From Liopterus haemorrhoidalis (Eukaryota; Arthropoda; Insecta; Coleoptera; Dytiscidae), in assembly GCA_963971575.1 (NCBI GenBank), contig OZ020616.1, positions 54,295,201-54,359,200 of the forward strand: a stretch of DNA of 64,000 nucleotides. The letters run 5' to 3'. The translations under genes were made by a program, and so were the position numbers. The notes under the pieces were generated by a model. That model was given only the letters and a program-made list of their open reading frames with translations, had not been told where the DNA came from and searched no databases. This document shows, one piece after another, positions 41,778 to 54,055 of this stretch; position 1 is the first letter of the stretch, and every line of letters starts with the position of its first letter.

Positions 41778-42984
41778 CTAAATATTTAGGAACATACCTA
41801 CAAACTAACATATGTACAGATAGCTTATAAATTTACAAAAGCGGTCAGAATTAAACAATGCCCATAAATACACTGCCAGCTTTACAGATGTTATTAGGAT
41901 GTCTCATATGTCGGTAATAAGTGCAAACTAAAACTTTCAGCAAAGAATTTCTTGAAAAATATTTTGCTGGTACTGCAGATTGATTACACAATCCAAGTAA
42001 GCGAGTGAGCTGTCCACTATGCTACTGTAATGATATCTATTTCTCAGATTCATTGTATGCTATTTTTGGTAGCTCTAAATTGTTCTTTGGTCAAGGAATG
42101 TGCAGTTTTCTTCCCAGATTCTTGGCATTCCTTGAAAAAATATTTTATAAAAAAATCTCCAGCCGTAAATCATAGTTAACTGCAGGTCATTGACCTATAA
42201 TATCCTTTTATATGTAAATGGGTCACTTATAAATTATCTTTGAAAATAAAATTAATACGAAAATATGTGCCTTGTTAACATGAGTTGGAACCCACATTTT
42301 TTAGTTTTATGATAAAATATAACCCTATACGAAATGTAAATATCGACCTGGTATAGTAAGTAAGAATTATTCACGTGACTCCGAATTTAATTTCAAAGTT
42401 CACCACCAGTGACTGCATCTTGCAAGACTGCATTGCAGGCCTGTTAAATGATTACATCCAACTCGAGAGATCTACTAATTTTATTGTACCACTGAGAGTT
42501 TCGATTGAAAATGATAAAAACCATTATTGTTTTGATGATGCTTGAACTTTTTAAATGCTTCAAACAAGACCAGAATAAAAATTCAACGAAGTATTTTCTC
42601 ATGAAAATTAATGAAATGTAATTTCAGTTATTGAAAGCTAAACTTAAATAAAGATGATCGAAAACGTAGTGAGATTAGTTGATTGCGTGGACAAGACAAA
42701 AATTTGGAATGGACCACGAGACACTAATAATCGTAGAAATAGACCACCTATCATATGAAGTAACGATATTAAGGTAAAGACCGGAAATAGGCTCTTGTTA
42801 TCCATTTTTCTTCTTCAAATCAAAAATGTAGATATCTGTAATTGGCCACTCACTGGCTGTTGATGTCTTAAATTAAATTAAATGTTTCTGTTCTAAGACA
42901 AAAAGGTTTGAAGAAGTAATGGAGAAACCAGTGTTCAGCAGTGGACAAATTCGCTTAATAGATTTCAGATATTTATGAAAACAT
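41778..42984. other. No recognisable feature
   Basis: AT-rich unassigned sequence. Confidence 0.5.
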
Positions 42985-43245
42985 ATGAACTGAAAAATAC
43001 AAACAATAATCACTGCCTGTTTGCGAATTCTAGTAAGTATTCACTGGCCAGATACCATCACTAATAAAGACCTATGGCAGCTGATAGAACAAACAGAGAT
43101 CCAACAAGAAATTAAGAAGCTCAAAAAAAAGTGGATTGGTCATACCATTAAGCGAAAATCGGACAACACTGTAAAACTATCATTGGACTGGAACCCGCAG
43201 GGAAAATGGCGCGTTGGCCTAAACTTACCATCATATCTGTAAGTT
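42985..43245 (+). pseudogene. LINE ORF2 C-terminal fragment
   Basis: The frame 43021-43242 reads RILVSIHWPDTITNKDLW and then WIGHTIKRKSDNTVKLSL, LDWNPQGKWR. This matches the RIL-x-x-x-WP-x-x-ISN-x-DLW ... W-x-GH-x-(L/I)RK ... WNPQGKR block at the C-terminus of RTE-like insect LINEs. No reverse transcriptase precedes it here. Confidence 0.75.
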
Positions 43246-43346
43246 CAATGACTTTATAGATGTGTAGAAGTTACATTTTAAATTTCAATTCAATTATATT
43301 TTATTTAATGACTATTAAACTAAGCTCTGTTAAAGAGTTAGAACAT

Positions 43347-43403
43347 AAATCGAAACGTTAGCGAAGTTAAAATATTATTTTAATTTCTGGCCAGTCCGAA
43401 GCT
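43347..43403 (+). repeat. Partial copy of the 30004 inverted-repeat element arm
   Basis: AATCGAAACGTTAGCGAAGT, then TTAAAATA and TTTCTGGCCAGTCCGAA match the right arm of the element at 30004-30602 (AATCGAAACGTAAGCGAAGT ... TTTCTGACTGGTCCGAA). Confidence 0.75.
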
Positions 43404-44039
43404 TCATAATAACAAGCTTTATGTTTGGCAATATTAGCAAGAGATATCATGAATGTTCATTCTCTCGAGAAAGTTAATAAACGTACGTCGAATACTAATA
43501 AACAACATCTACTGATGGCAGCTACGTCACAATGACATAAATTATAAAATGTAAAAGCATTTATAATTATTCTGCCAAAATCATAAGGAAACAAAATTAA
43601 ATATGACAATGTGTATAAAAAGAGCATAATATTTATACAAAAAATCAGGTCTATTGCGTTGGTAAGATGATTTAAAAAGAACTGCTGGGCTAGCTTGTAT
43701 CCGTACAGCTGCAAATAGTTGATGAAGGTCTGTATTTAGATATGAAAATGAAAAGCTTAAGAAGAAGAAGCCGAAAATTGAAGCATACACAAGTCTTCAC
43801 ACACAGCGTCACTTTCCCGCACAAAAGTTTGAATACATTTGTTAAAAACCTGTTATTGTATTGGTTGTATTGGTGCGTTCCCCAGATAGTGTCTGTAGTT
43901 TAACAATTAACTGCAGTAAATTTTCCTCAAAGCATCTTCCCTTAATTCTCTTCCAGCGTTGAAGAACAAGAAGATAAGTTTACTGAATTTCAATTGCGTG
44001 TAGAATTACACAAGTGGCCTCGCCCTGTTTCACAATTAA
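43404..44039. other. No recognisable feature
   Basis: Unassigned sequence with short random ORFs. Confidence 0.5.
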
Positions 44040-44140
44040 TATAAATCACTTTATATACAAACCAAAGTGATTTGTGTCGGTCTGGAATCGAACTCGTGAC
44101 CTCAACTTACAGTAATCAACTCCATCTCTCCTCCATATAA
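44040..44140 (-). repeat. tRNA-like SINE head on minus (tentative)
   Basis: On minus, GAGTTCGATTCCAGACCGAC is a good B box and GATGGAGTTGATTACTG a weak A box upstream. AAATCACTTTGG/CCAAAGTGATTT forms a small inverted repeat just beyond. No target duplication seen. Confidence 0.4.
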
Positions 44141-44364
44141 TTAAACACTAGTTTAAAACTTTGTAGACATACTGTTATTCCATTTATAGTATTGCTACAA
44201 TGAATTTTTTGTATCATTTTGTTTTACTTGAGAGCTAATGTATTAATTTACATTTCATTAAACTAGTAGATTAATCAACAATATTATCTAGAAAGAAAGA
44301 GAATGCTGAACTCCGTCTAGAAATGTCTGATATATTTTAAATTACTTTTTATCTTGCACTAAAC

Positions 44365-44509
44365 GAAAAGACATAGACATCCGTCGAGGTGTAAGACAGG
44401 GGTAAATTTTATCACCGATACTATTTAATGTATACTCTGAAACAAAATTCAATACTGCATTAGGAGAACGTCATCAAATACCGTATAGACTTAAGTGGGA
44501 GAACTTATA
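44365..44509 (+). pseudogene. LINE reverse transcriptase fragment
   Basis: The text DIDIRRGVRQG, a stop, then ILSPILFNVYSE and FNTALGE is reverse transcriptase motif 4-5 (RGVRQGC-x-LSP-x-LFN-x-YSE). It ends abruptly where the mariner-like element at 44510 is inserted. Confidence 0.75.
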
Positions 44510-45105
44510 TAACGGTTGTCCCATAATGTTTTGCTGTTTTAAAACTTAAATTAAAAAAATATTTGTGAATAAAAAATAATTAATTTACTGCCAAAATGTT
44601 AACAACGAATGCGGATTTTTATTTATTATAAATAATATTGTCAAGATGTCTGCCATCACGTGCCACGCATTCTCGAAGGCTGGACCATAAATTTGCAAAA
44701 ACGGCTACAAGCATTTCCTCTGGAATAGCGTTTATTTGGGCCTGAATTCGCAGTTTTAAAGCTCACAAAGTGCGTAGTGCTGTCTCATAAACCTTGGACT
44801 TTAGACAACCCCACAAAAAGAAATCGAGAGGAGTCAGGTCAGGGCTTCATGGGGGTACGGACCATCGGCCTCACGTGAATATTCAAACGATTGCAAAAAA
44901 TGCGGCGTGCCGCAACGTACGATTCTTGGTTTTTCAAATAAAGCTCAATGAAGAGCGCGCGATGTTCTCCCGTCCACCTCTCCATTCTTACTGAATAATC
45001 CGCAACCAATGCTCTAAATGGAGAATACCGAGTCGTGGCGCTACTATACAACGTTGCCAAACCAGCGCTCTGCAAAAACAGCAAAATATTATGGGACACC
45101 TTTTA
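44510..45105 (-). mobile_element. Mariner-like element, internally deleted (596 bp)
   Basis: Inverted ends share GTCCCATAATNTTTTGCTGTTT; TA flanks both sides (44508-44509, 45106-45107). It interrupts a LINE RT fragment on the left. The family differs from M1 in its terminal repeats but is related in protein. Confidence 0.88.
44615..44982 (-). pseudogene. Mariner-like transposase pseudogene
   Basis: N-terminus MERWTGEHRALFIELYLKNQ (start at 44982, inside a longer 86-codon frame) parallels MERFSGADRALCVREFYKNG of family M1. After VAARRIFCNRL the core is deleted and text resumes PDLTPLDFFLWGCLKSKVYE, then after a frame change INAIPEEMLVAVFANLW and RHLDNIIYNK. Only the third catalytic aspartate region remains. 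Confidence 0.85.
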
Positions 45106-45111
45106 TATATA

Positions 45112-45375
45112 GCGAGTGGTTTTCGGCTGGCGCCATTTCTCGCTTCCTTTTCGCCAGGTGACTCTGTCCATCCAGTCGCCATCTTGGAGACCTCTTGTCT
45201 CCATCATCTCCTGCACAACCTGAGCCCAGATCCTTGCTAGTCACCCTGGTCTTCATCATTGCGAAGGAATCCACTACCAAATCGTCTTGGGCCATCGGTC
45301 ATCTGGCATACGCTGGAGGTGCCCATACCATAAGAATTGTTTGTTCTCTATCGATTCTATGATGATGTTTTCAAC
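45112..45375 (-). pseudogene. LINE ORF2 C-terminal fragment (minus)
   Basis: Minus-strand text NIIIESIENKQFLWYGHLQR, MPDDRWPKTIW, then stops, RIWAQVVQEMMETRGLQDGD and WMDRVTWRKGSEKWRQ. This is the W-x-GH-x-x-RM-x-x-DRWPK-x-W ... W-x-D-x-x-x-WR block near the end of RTE-like LINEs. It abuts the mariner-like element and lies opposite in orientation to the next LINE fragment. Confidence 0.8.
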
Positions 45376-45394
45376 GTTCCTACTCTCTTCAAGA

Positions 45395-46015
45395 TATATA
45401 TTGAAGAGGTCTTGAAAGCGTGGAGGTGCAATTGCAGCAATATGGGTATAGATATTAGCAATCCACTGTATACCCTATTATTTGCAAATGCCCAGGTCCT
45501 GATAGCTGAAGACGAAGATGATTCCAGCTATTTGGTGAGGAAACTTAGGGAGGAATATGAAAATTGAGGTTTAGAAATGAATTCACAGAAGACTGAATAT
45601 CTCGTTGTTGGTGTGAAGAGGCCTCAAAATAGATAATGAAATCATGATAAACTGACAGTCATTTAAATACCTAAGTGATACCCTATCAAATAGATGGAAG
45701 AGTGAAGATAACAGTAATAAAATAGGGCAAGGAAAGTGTGTAATAAAGCAACTAAATCTGGTATTGCGGAACGACAATGTAACCAAAAGAATAAAAACAG
45801 TTATCTACAAGACTATAGTCGAAAGCATCTGTAGCTATGGTCCAGAAACATGGGAGCTCACAAAAAGAAATAAAGTTGGGAGCAATAAAGAATCAAATAA
45901 ATTGAGGGCCGTAGAAATGGACTTTTGGAGGAGTTGCGGTATCTCCAAACTTGAGAACGTTCGTAACGATACAATAGGAGCAACTATGAACGTAGGAGAA
46001 CCCAGTTTATAAATC
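45395..46015 (+). pseudogene. LINE reverse transcriptase and thumb fragment
   Basis: Reading plus: VLKAWRCNCSNMGIDI, LYTLLFANAQVLIAEDEDD, KLREEYEN, a stop, GLEMNSQKTEYLVVG, and after frame changes TVIYKTIVESICSYGPETWE, AVEMDFWRSCGISKLENVRN. This is the RT palm (catalytic FADD read as FANA, so inactive) and the downstream EMDFWRRS-x-x-(I/R)S-x-L-x-x-(V/I)RN block of RTE-like LINEs. Confidence 0.82.
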
Positions 46016-46677
46016 AAATTCAACTAAAATAACAACGCGCATGCTTGAGATTGGTAGTTCTTGCTCCAATGTAAAAACGGGTGTCTTACTCCGAAGAGAT
46101 TGCATAAATGTCCGAAATGAAAAAAATTGTGTGAACTAAGGTGGGAAAGTGGTTATTCGAATCTCAAGAAGAATCTTCAGCTTCACCATTTCTTCTTTCA
46201 ACCCGGAAAACATTCACTTTTTCGTCTAGATACACAAACTATTATTTTTAAAACAAATAACTTTGTTTTTTAAAACTATTTCCTGAAAGAAACTATCTGT
46301 GTTGTAAGGAAGAGATAAGAAAGTGGAAAATCAGTGAATTTTATAGAATAGCAGGAGCCAGCAGCTTATATCCAGCGGACATTACCTGATGGCAGCAGAA
46401 ATATCCAGGCAATGCGGGCAGTGTTGCAATTCTCTGTGATTTATGTGATATCTGGCTTACTATCTCAACAGTAAATTAAAAATTACGTCACTCATATGTC
46501 ACAACAAAAATATCAAACATCGTACATCATATGTGGATTACGACTGTTGTTTTTCCAGTCAAGAAACTAAATCATGAATCATGACCTACAGATATTCGGA
46601 TATTGTTTTAAACATATATTCTCTAAGTTGCTGAGACGTTGCTTTTTCATGAAAAAATACGAGCAGTTATAAAAAAA
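46016..46677. other. No recognisable feature
   Basis: Unassigned sequence. Confidence 0.5.
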
Positions 46678-46820
46678 TTGGTGTGAAGTGTGAATTTTCA
46701 CACATTGCAGGGTTCCGCAGGTATATAATAAGTGAAGGCGGCATTCTGAGTGTGTAGGACAAATTTTGCTTTGTAGTAATCACGAACGATATTTTTAAAA
46801 TAATTTATCGTCTGTTAATC
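46678..46820 (-). mobile_element. Family X, end fragment D
   Basis: It matches the first ~150 bases of copy C: the TGTGAAGTGTGAATTTTCAC palindrome, CAGGGTTCCGCAGGTATATA, GTGTGTAGGACAAATTT and ATCGTCTGTTAATC. The remainder of the element is missing. Confidence 0.8.
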
Positions 46821-49479
46821 TAAGAGATTTAAAAACAAATTTTATGTTAAAATATTTTTTTGTAGAAATCTGAAAGCAAATTGCATCACAAAAAAAAAAA
46901 AAAAAAACGTCCAAGTAATATTAAAAAACATTTTCACTCAAATAAATTCAGTTGACAAAAATATTCAACATTAAAAAAAACATGCACGGATATTGAATAT
47001 ATTTTAAATCTTATCTCTTATAAAATTTTAGCTACAGTCATCCAATTATGTAATGTGATTGATACGTATAACATTTGATAGTTCATATTTCAATAAACCA
47101 CTATATGGAGTATCAGTTTGTTTGAATTGCGGATAATTAAATATAACAGTAGAAAAGTCAATAAAACACACAAATATTTTGCAGGCACTTAAAAATGAAA
47201 AATTAAAAACTAATTTCCCAGAAAAACTTTTTTTTGTCCAAGCTCCAGTTTTTAGTTTAGTTCCCCAAGTCTGTATATGAATGCTCCCTAAATCTATCAG
47301 CTGCTATTCATATTTTGCCTGGTTTCGTACATTCGACCGATGTACTATCTTTCTAGATACTCTGTCTTTCATTCTCAAATATGTCTTTTCTCCTTAAACA
47401 TTAGCACATACCCGGAATTGCATTAGTATCATAATTTATATCTTCCACTTGAAATCCTTCGTTCAATGTTTCAAACATATTAATCTACAAATTTTCGCCT
47501 CATTCTTACGAGTATTCAAACCAGAAATTGTGGATAAAGTTGCTTGACATCATTATCTTTACTTGTTTGTCAAAGATTCGTCGGAAGATTCAGAGATAGT
47601 TAAGAATTATTTCTCTTTCAACGCTGAATTTTGAATAGGCATTCCTCGAGACTAAAAATTAATATTTTACTTTGAGTACTGAAAGTTAGAACTGTTTTAC
47701 GACACCAAGAAGTGGTTTTAAGTGGCTTTAAATTCTTACAAATTTCTGTGAAAATACGCACGCGCATTGTAATTCAGGTCAACCATTTCACTAAATTTTT
47801 ATTCTTTATCTTATGTACTTTATTCAGGTTTATTTTGAGCTTTTTTTTATTTTATATTCACGTATTACAATTTTAAAAGCTTCAATACTAAGCTTTAGCA
47901 TCTGCTCTTTCAATGTTGTTACAGAAATTTAATTTTGAATTATATTTCAGTTTGTTTTTCTGTTTTTCTGAATATAAATTATGACGAGAATGTACTTGTA
48001 ACGTCGCTACTTCATTTGTGATGCAAATTAGGAGGAAAAATTATATTTTAAGGAAAATAAGATGTCAATACATAATGAAGAATATTTGAGAGAGAAATTG
48101 CAAAAATTTGCAGTGGAGAACTGAAACTCATTATGAAAACAAAAGGACAAGCTAAAGGAGGTATATGCAAGAACCTTTGGTCAGCTTGCATCTAGTTATT
48201 ATTGTTTATGTTAATTTATTTTTTCTGAAATTCTCTGTTCTATTTCTATGTTGATTTACCAATAATGTAACCACTAAAAATATTTTCGTTTTGTAAACAT
48301 TTTGATGTCGGAAACATTTCAGAACACTATTTCAAAAGAATGTTTGCAAACTGATATTTCATTTGTCTATGATAAAAGAACCTTTTATATAAAAAGACTA
48401 TAAATTGTTGTTTAATTTTAACTGATATATTTACGTGCCTGAACAGTATGACAAATTGCTGTATGACTTTTTCGTTTAAAAATTTTAACCCGAGTAACCA
48501 TTTTCACCACAAAAACAGCGACATTTTGCAAAGATAAAATATATATGTCATACAAAATACACGATGCTAAGATGGAACTAAATCAGGGGATTTTACTGAA
48601 AAACATTAAAATATATGTTTATAAATAATGATTGATGATTGCAACTTATATTAGAACAAATTTTTAGAAATGCTATAACTAATGCCCACTTTCCACGTTC
48701 CTCTAACTAGTAACGCTTTCAAGTTATACATGATTTTTGAAAATTCAACTTTTTAGTTGCTATTTTATGTCAATAACATTTCAGTTCTTCGCCGAAGACC
48801 AAAATAACTGCCATATACTTCTGAAACATGTTGGTCTACACACTTTCACAAAAAAAAGGTGTGATTAAATATAAAGTTAATACTATCATGGATAGTTGCC
48901 TAAAATATGACCACATATGTGTCCATATCTACTTTATATACCAAACTTTACATGCGTGACTGCTGGCTCTTCTCTAAAGTGAAATGGCCATGTGGGCCAT
49001 GTCCGATTTTTATATAGATCAACTCAGCCATGACAGTGTGGCTAAAAGTGCTCATTAAATAGTCTACAAGACGCACGTTAGACCTTTCATATAATAAATT
49101 TTGTTTGAAATTGTCCTACATTGTAAAACATCAATGGCCCGCTACGGGGTTGTGTAAGTGAACCCAAAAGTTAATCTAAGAGATTGTCCCCAAAAATGTG
49201 ATGTGTTGTCCCCAATAGTGTTTAAATTTCATTTTACCTATATCATAACAATTTCATTTGAGTTGAATATCACACACTTTCAAAACTTATTATTCACCTC
49301 TTTTCGAGAATTTCCAACGATAAAATTTTCACCTTAAAAACCGAAAGCTTCACCTGAAAGACCTAAAAAAAAAAAAGATTCGTCAACGAATAATCCCATC
49401 ATTGACGCTGACTTTAATCCACGATATTTTTTGCGACCGAAAAATTATTCTGTGTTTATTCACTTTTATTTACGTTGCT
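46821..49479. other. Long stretch without recognisable features
   Basis: AT-rich DNA; poly-A run at about 46890-46907. No ORF over 60 codons and no structured repeat noticed. It may be old, decayed transposon DNA. Confidence 0.5.
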
Positions 49480-49990
49480 TCGCTATATCTGTCTTAGTTC
49501 CTTAACTGATCTCTTGCCCTGTAGAGTCCAATGCTCTTCTTACAATATTCAGGGTTGCTTTAGTACAGTGATTCTCAAGCTTGTTTGTCCTAGACTGCCG
49601 TTGCACATTTATTATTGAGGACGCTAAAACATTTTTTTTATACTACACCAAAACTAGATCATTGGTAGTTAAAAATAAATAACCTGAAAGAGTTCTTTGA
49701 CCTGCTGCCTGGCATTCTTTCAATATTGCCCATCCAACTTAAACGATGAGCTTGGATCGTTTTGTACTACGTCCGGTTCTTGAAATAAATAGTGCAGCTC
49801 CTAGTTCATTCCAGTTCTCCAGCTATTCTCTTGTTCTCCTTTTCGACAGATCCCAAAATCTGTCTCAGAATTTTCCACTCAAGTAAACTTAAGGGTCGCT
49901 CATTGTCCTTAGCTAGAGCCCATGTTTCAAGAGTTAGTTAAAAATTTCTGGGCACAGCAACGATGACTGTTTGCGTCTTACAAAGTCCAT
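49480..49990 (-). pseudogene. LINE ORF2 C-terminal fragment, possibly interrupted
   Basis: Minus-strand text LTLETWALAKDNERPLSLLE, WKILRQILGSVEKE, and after frame change RLSWMGNIERMPG follows the ETW-x-L-x-K-x-x-x-x-x-L-x-x-x-E-x-KILR-x-I-x-G ... L-x-W-x-GH-x-x-RMP order of insect LINE tails. CAGTGATTCTCAAGCTTG at 49568 resembles a hAT terminus and may mark an insertion whose other end I cannot find. Confidence 0.6.
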
Positions 49991-51200
49991 GCATTTAGAG
50001 CCGGTGGTATTAGTGTTCTGTATATTTTAATTTTGCCGTTCTACTAACATTTTTATATTTAATTACATGTGAGGCAAGTATGATTTATTTGCCTGTACAC
50101 AAATTTAATATTAGTATTTAAAATACCTAATTGTGTATTATAAACTATAATATTCAAGAACCAGAAGTAGTTAGAAGGTTTGAAACCTTCTCTTGCCTTT
50201 CTAATATCTGCATTTATGCCAGCGTTTGTTCCTCCAGTTAAAAAAAGTTACTGTTTTCTTTTAGTGTATTACTATTTACACTATTCTTCCTTTATTCAGC
50301 CTATCGGTCATTAATTAACAGTTTTCAAAGATAAATCACAAACTTGGTGGTTTGGAACATATTTACAAACCCTTTCATCTACCCCTGTCCATCAATATTG
50401 ACCAAACGACGTCAATAATTATGATGGACACATTCATGAATATTGAATGCTAATATTGGGTTGAAAGTTGCTTGACTCCATTTTGTCTGTTAATTTGGTT
50501 TCATTTATCTTTTATTTTGGAAGCAGACCATTTTTTTGTGGAATTGTAAATTTTGTGAAATTTTATGGATGTAATTCTTGTTTTCTGTTTTCATATTTTC
50601 ATTCTTTATTTCGGTTTACCCAGCATTATGACAATATTAGTTGCTCTTGTTTTAAGTGAGTTGTTCTGGGCTATGAATTTCAAGTATTGATTCTGCTAAT
50701 GCAATATTAATGCTATTTTAATGCCTTCTGTACAACGTTCAAGAGATTTTTTATTTTGTATTGTTTAAATTGTTAAAGGAACATAAGCTCTCGTACATAT
50801 AGAGAGCAATGAGATAGAAAAAATGCAACAATTCTCTATCTTCTAGTGTTTGGGCAACACATAATTCCGCTTCAAGACTAGCCGCTTGGTTTCACACCAC
50901 TACCCTTGCTGATCGACTGGTTGGAATTTGTTTCTCCCAAAACCCACCAGTTTGCACTTAGCCAGCAAATGCATTTTTGCATTAGTTATTATTCACAGTT
51001 TCAGTAAATAACACGTTTTCTCGCAGACAAAAACTCTATTCAGCCTCTCAACCCACTTGTGGGTTTTGTGTACCAGGTGCCTGCATCTCTACTAATTGGC
51101 TCTCACACCTTGTCACTGAAATATAAGTATTTAGTTATGTTTCACATCCTAATTACTTATCTTTCTAGTGTTTTTGTAACCACATTTTTACGTGGTATTA
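49991..51200. other. No recognisable feature
   Basis: Unassigned; the 63-codon ORF at 50468-50659 is hydrophobic but not recognised. Confidence 0.5.
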
Positions 51201-51202
51201 TA

Positions 51203-52434
51203 ACAAGGTGTCTCAAAAGAAATTTTATATTTATTTAGCTTACTGCATGAACGCAACGTATCCGAGGGGCGCGGGGGTTATGTCAATCGGTAGCCTGGCT
51301 CTTGGGAATATACTCGCTATGGAGCGTTTCTCGGGACCAGACCGCGCGTTATGCGTGCGAGAGTTTTACAAAAACGGTGATTCGGCGACTGTAGCGCGTA
51401 GAAAATTCTGCAGTATTCGAGGTTTTCGCCACTTAAATGATGCGCCAAGCATTCCTCTCATTCGACATTGGGTTAAAAAATTTGAAGAGACTGGTACAAC
51501 GCTGGATAAATCAAAATCCGGGCGACCTAGGTCATCAAGAACAATAGAAAACGTGGAGAATGTTAATCAGTCTGTTCGTGACGACCCGAACCTTTCAATT
51601 CGGAAGCGCGCAAGTGCTTTAAATGTGCATAGATCATCATTACATCGCATTATGCACAAAAAGCTGCACCCCTACAAAATTCAATTGGTGCAAGAATTAA
51701 AGCCCCAAGATGCCAGTTAGAGGCTTTATTTCGTAAATTAGGTGATTGAGCGATTTTCAACGTTTACCAACATTTTGTTTTCGGATGAAGCTCATTTTCA
51801 TCTTAATGGCCACGTAAATAAGCAGAACTGCCGCTACTGGAGTGCAACGAATCCGAAACGCAAACATCAGAAACCCCTACATTTGCCTAAAGTGACCGTA
51901 TGGGCTGCGATGTCGGCGCGAGGAATTATCGGCCCTTACTTTTTTGAAGACGAAAGGGGGTGTGCAGTTACACTGAATTCAGAGCGTTATGTGGAGATGT
52001 TAGACAACTTCTTGGTACCTGAACTGCAAAACTTTCCTGGCTATAACCAAAGAACATGGTTCCAACAAGACGGAGCAACTTCACACGCGACCAATATGTC
52101 TCTGCCACGTGTTCGTGAAATATTTTTCCTATGGGGTTATCTTAAATCTAAAGTTTACGCCAATAAACCGACTTCACTGGCGCATTTGAAAGAAAATATC
52201 CGTCACGAAATGGCAGCCATCCCTGAGTCCACCTGCCGAGACGTCATAAGTAATTTTACTGTTCGATTAAATGAGTGCCGAGAACGCGAGGGTCTACATT
52301 TAGACGATATTATTTTTAAGAAATAAATCCCCAAAAAGTGTATTTTAATAATTAATAAACATTTTTTCTATATACGGCTTACTTTTTTTTTAATCGATCC
52401 ACTAAATATAAAATTTCTTTTGAGACACCTTGTA
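51203..52434 (+). mobile_element. Mariner-like element, family M1, copy 2 (1.23 kb)
   Basis: Ends match copy 1 (ACAAGGTGTCTCAAAAG inverted), with TA on both sides (51201-51202, 52435-52436); the outermost T of the left end seems lost. It is nearly identical to copy 1 where they overlap but keeps about 390 bp of the transposase middle that copy 1 lacks. It has its own lesions and cannot be autonomous. Confidence 0.92.
51319..52326 (+). pseudogene. Mariner-like transposase pseudogene, family M1 copy 2
   Basis: Start is MERFSGPDRALC (51319), then the DNA-binding part and KIQLVQELKPQDAS. Two in-frame TAG codons follow (51718-51720, where copy 1 reads CAG; and 51739-51741, probably a former tryptophan). 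After them, in the same frame, LFSDEAHFHLNG carries the first catalytic aspartate (near 51784), NKQNCRYW and GPYFFEDE follow, and TWFQQDGATSHA holds the second (near 52069). A deletion then joins VREI to FFLWGYLK and removes the third catalytic region that copy 1 still has. The C-terminus is intact. Confidence 0.9.
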
Positions 52435-52436
52435 TA

Positions 52437-53804
52437 AGCTCTACTTCTAATAACCAGGCAGATATGTAGCACTATCGCACTCCCGCTTAGTACAATAGTG
52501 CTGCAGATATCATTATCATCTACATCATCGGTGTATTTTTTTAGGAATCCTAATTCCAATAGATCAAGGATATATTGGCCCTCCGCTCTTTTCTGCATGG
52601 TCTTATCCTGCACTCCGCTGCACAGGACTGGATTCAATCCTAAATTACACGATTGCATGATACCTGCTATATGTTGAATAATATTTGCACCACCAGTGAG
52701 AAGGTTATAACCACATACTGCTGTACATTGACCACTACTGCATTCCTGGTAAGGGAGTATGCTTTATTTAGCCAGTATCTAACCATTAATCTTTCCCTAC
52801 AGCCTGTTGTCTCACAATACTCGCTTGGATCTTTCCCTGTCTATGCTCTCACTACGGCTTGTAACCTCACGTTGTCCCTTATCTATTGCTAGGAGCTCAG
52901 GAGGACGTCTTGCGCATTGGAATTCTCCTTATAAAATTTTATGTAAGCCTCATCAAGAACCAATCATTCCCAAACCTAATGTCCCCCTTTGTTCCAAGAC
53001 AGGCGTACACGCCGCGTCTGTGAAGAGTTTAAACTACTTCCCATGATAGTCGTTGTGTTACCCCAACATCGATCACCAGCCCACGCCTTTTAAACAATTC
53101 ACTTGCTCTGTGCCTGGTGAACCCAATTGACACTTATTCTTCTAAGTTCTCCTCCAAATGAGCGCTTCGGGTGCAACATCTAGTAAATAAATGTGTATGT
53201 TTTATTGGATATATTTATGTCAAACACACGATATTAATGATAGTTAATAACACACATATTAGTTATTGTGAGCGTTAAGTCACGCCCAGAAAGACATATG
53301 AACAAGCGATGTATCAACTGATCAAATGAACCAATATCGAATCACAGTTGCTCCCTTATGGACAATTAAGCGTACATTAGGCCGAATTAACTCTCAATAA
53401 TCCATGCAACGCTATTGGCTGTAATCAGATATCGCGGATGTGTCATTTTATATACACAACATTAAAACATGGAACTAATATCCAACGCTAATTATGCAAC
53501 AATATTTAACAGAAGAGATGCAACAATTATTTAAAAAGATTTATACGGAAAAATAGATCTCTTACAGCTGACCTACTGCTAATAAAAAAAGTAGTAGTTT
53601 GAATTAGTCCATTGATATCCATTTTTTACGTCTAATTTCAATTAGAACTCTATCTTGACCCCTCCACGCACTTCCTGTTTACACCTGTTACGTTATAAAT
53701 TCTCCGAAAAAAGGCTACATACTAGCATGATCAATTTTAACAAATACGTACCTTGCTAAGTAGTTAATGACGGACATAGGACATATACTCGTACACACTT
53801 TTAC
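52437..53804. other. No recognisable gene
   Basis: Short plus-strand ORFs at 52653-53046 are not recognised. Base composition is less AT-rich than average, so an LTR or retroelement interior is possible, but no gag, protease or polymerase motif was found. Confidence 0.4.
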
Positions 53805-53807
53805 CGT

Positions 53808-53835
53808 TGCACCACGTTGGGCGCCAAAAACCCTC
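53808..53835 (-). other. Candidate LTR-retroelement primer-binding site (weak)
   Basis: On minus the text TTTTGGCGCCCAACGTGG resembles the tRNA-complementary site found just after the 5' LTR of many gypsy/BEL elements. An LTR end (CA) does not stand next to it and no LTR pair was found. Confidence 0.3.
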
Positions 53836-54055
53836 CTATTCTTACCTGGACTACCAATGGCAGTTGGATTGCCGCTTCACTGCTGATATCATTTTTTTTA
53901 TCTTCCTTTTAGTAGTCTTGCGATCTTCCGAGACCCAACCTAGTTACAGGACGAGGGCCAATTATATAACTGAAGTATCTGGCAGAAAATAACGTTATAC
54001 ACCCGAATGCATTAGCGAACAGGTGCGTACTTCGTTTCGAAAATTGATTTTTTTG

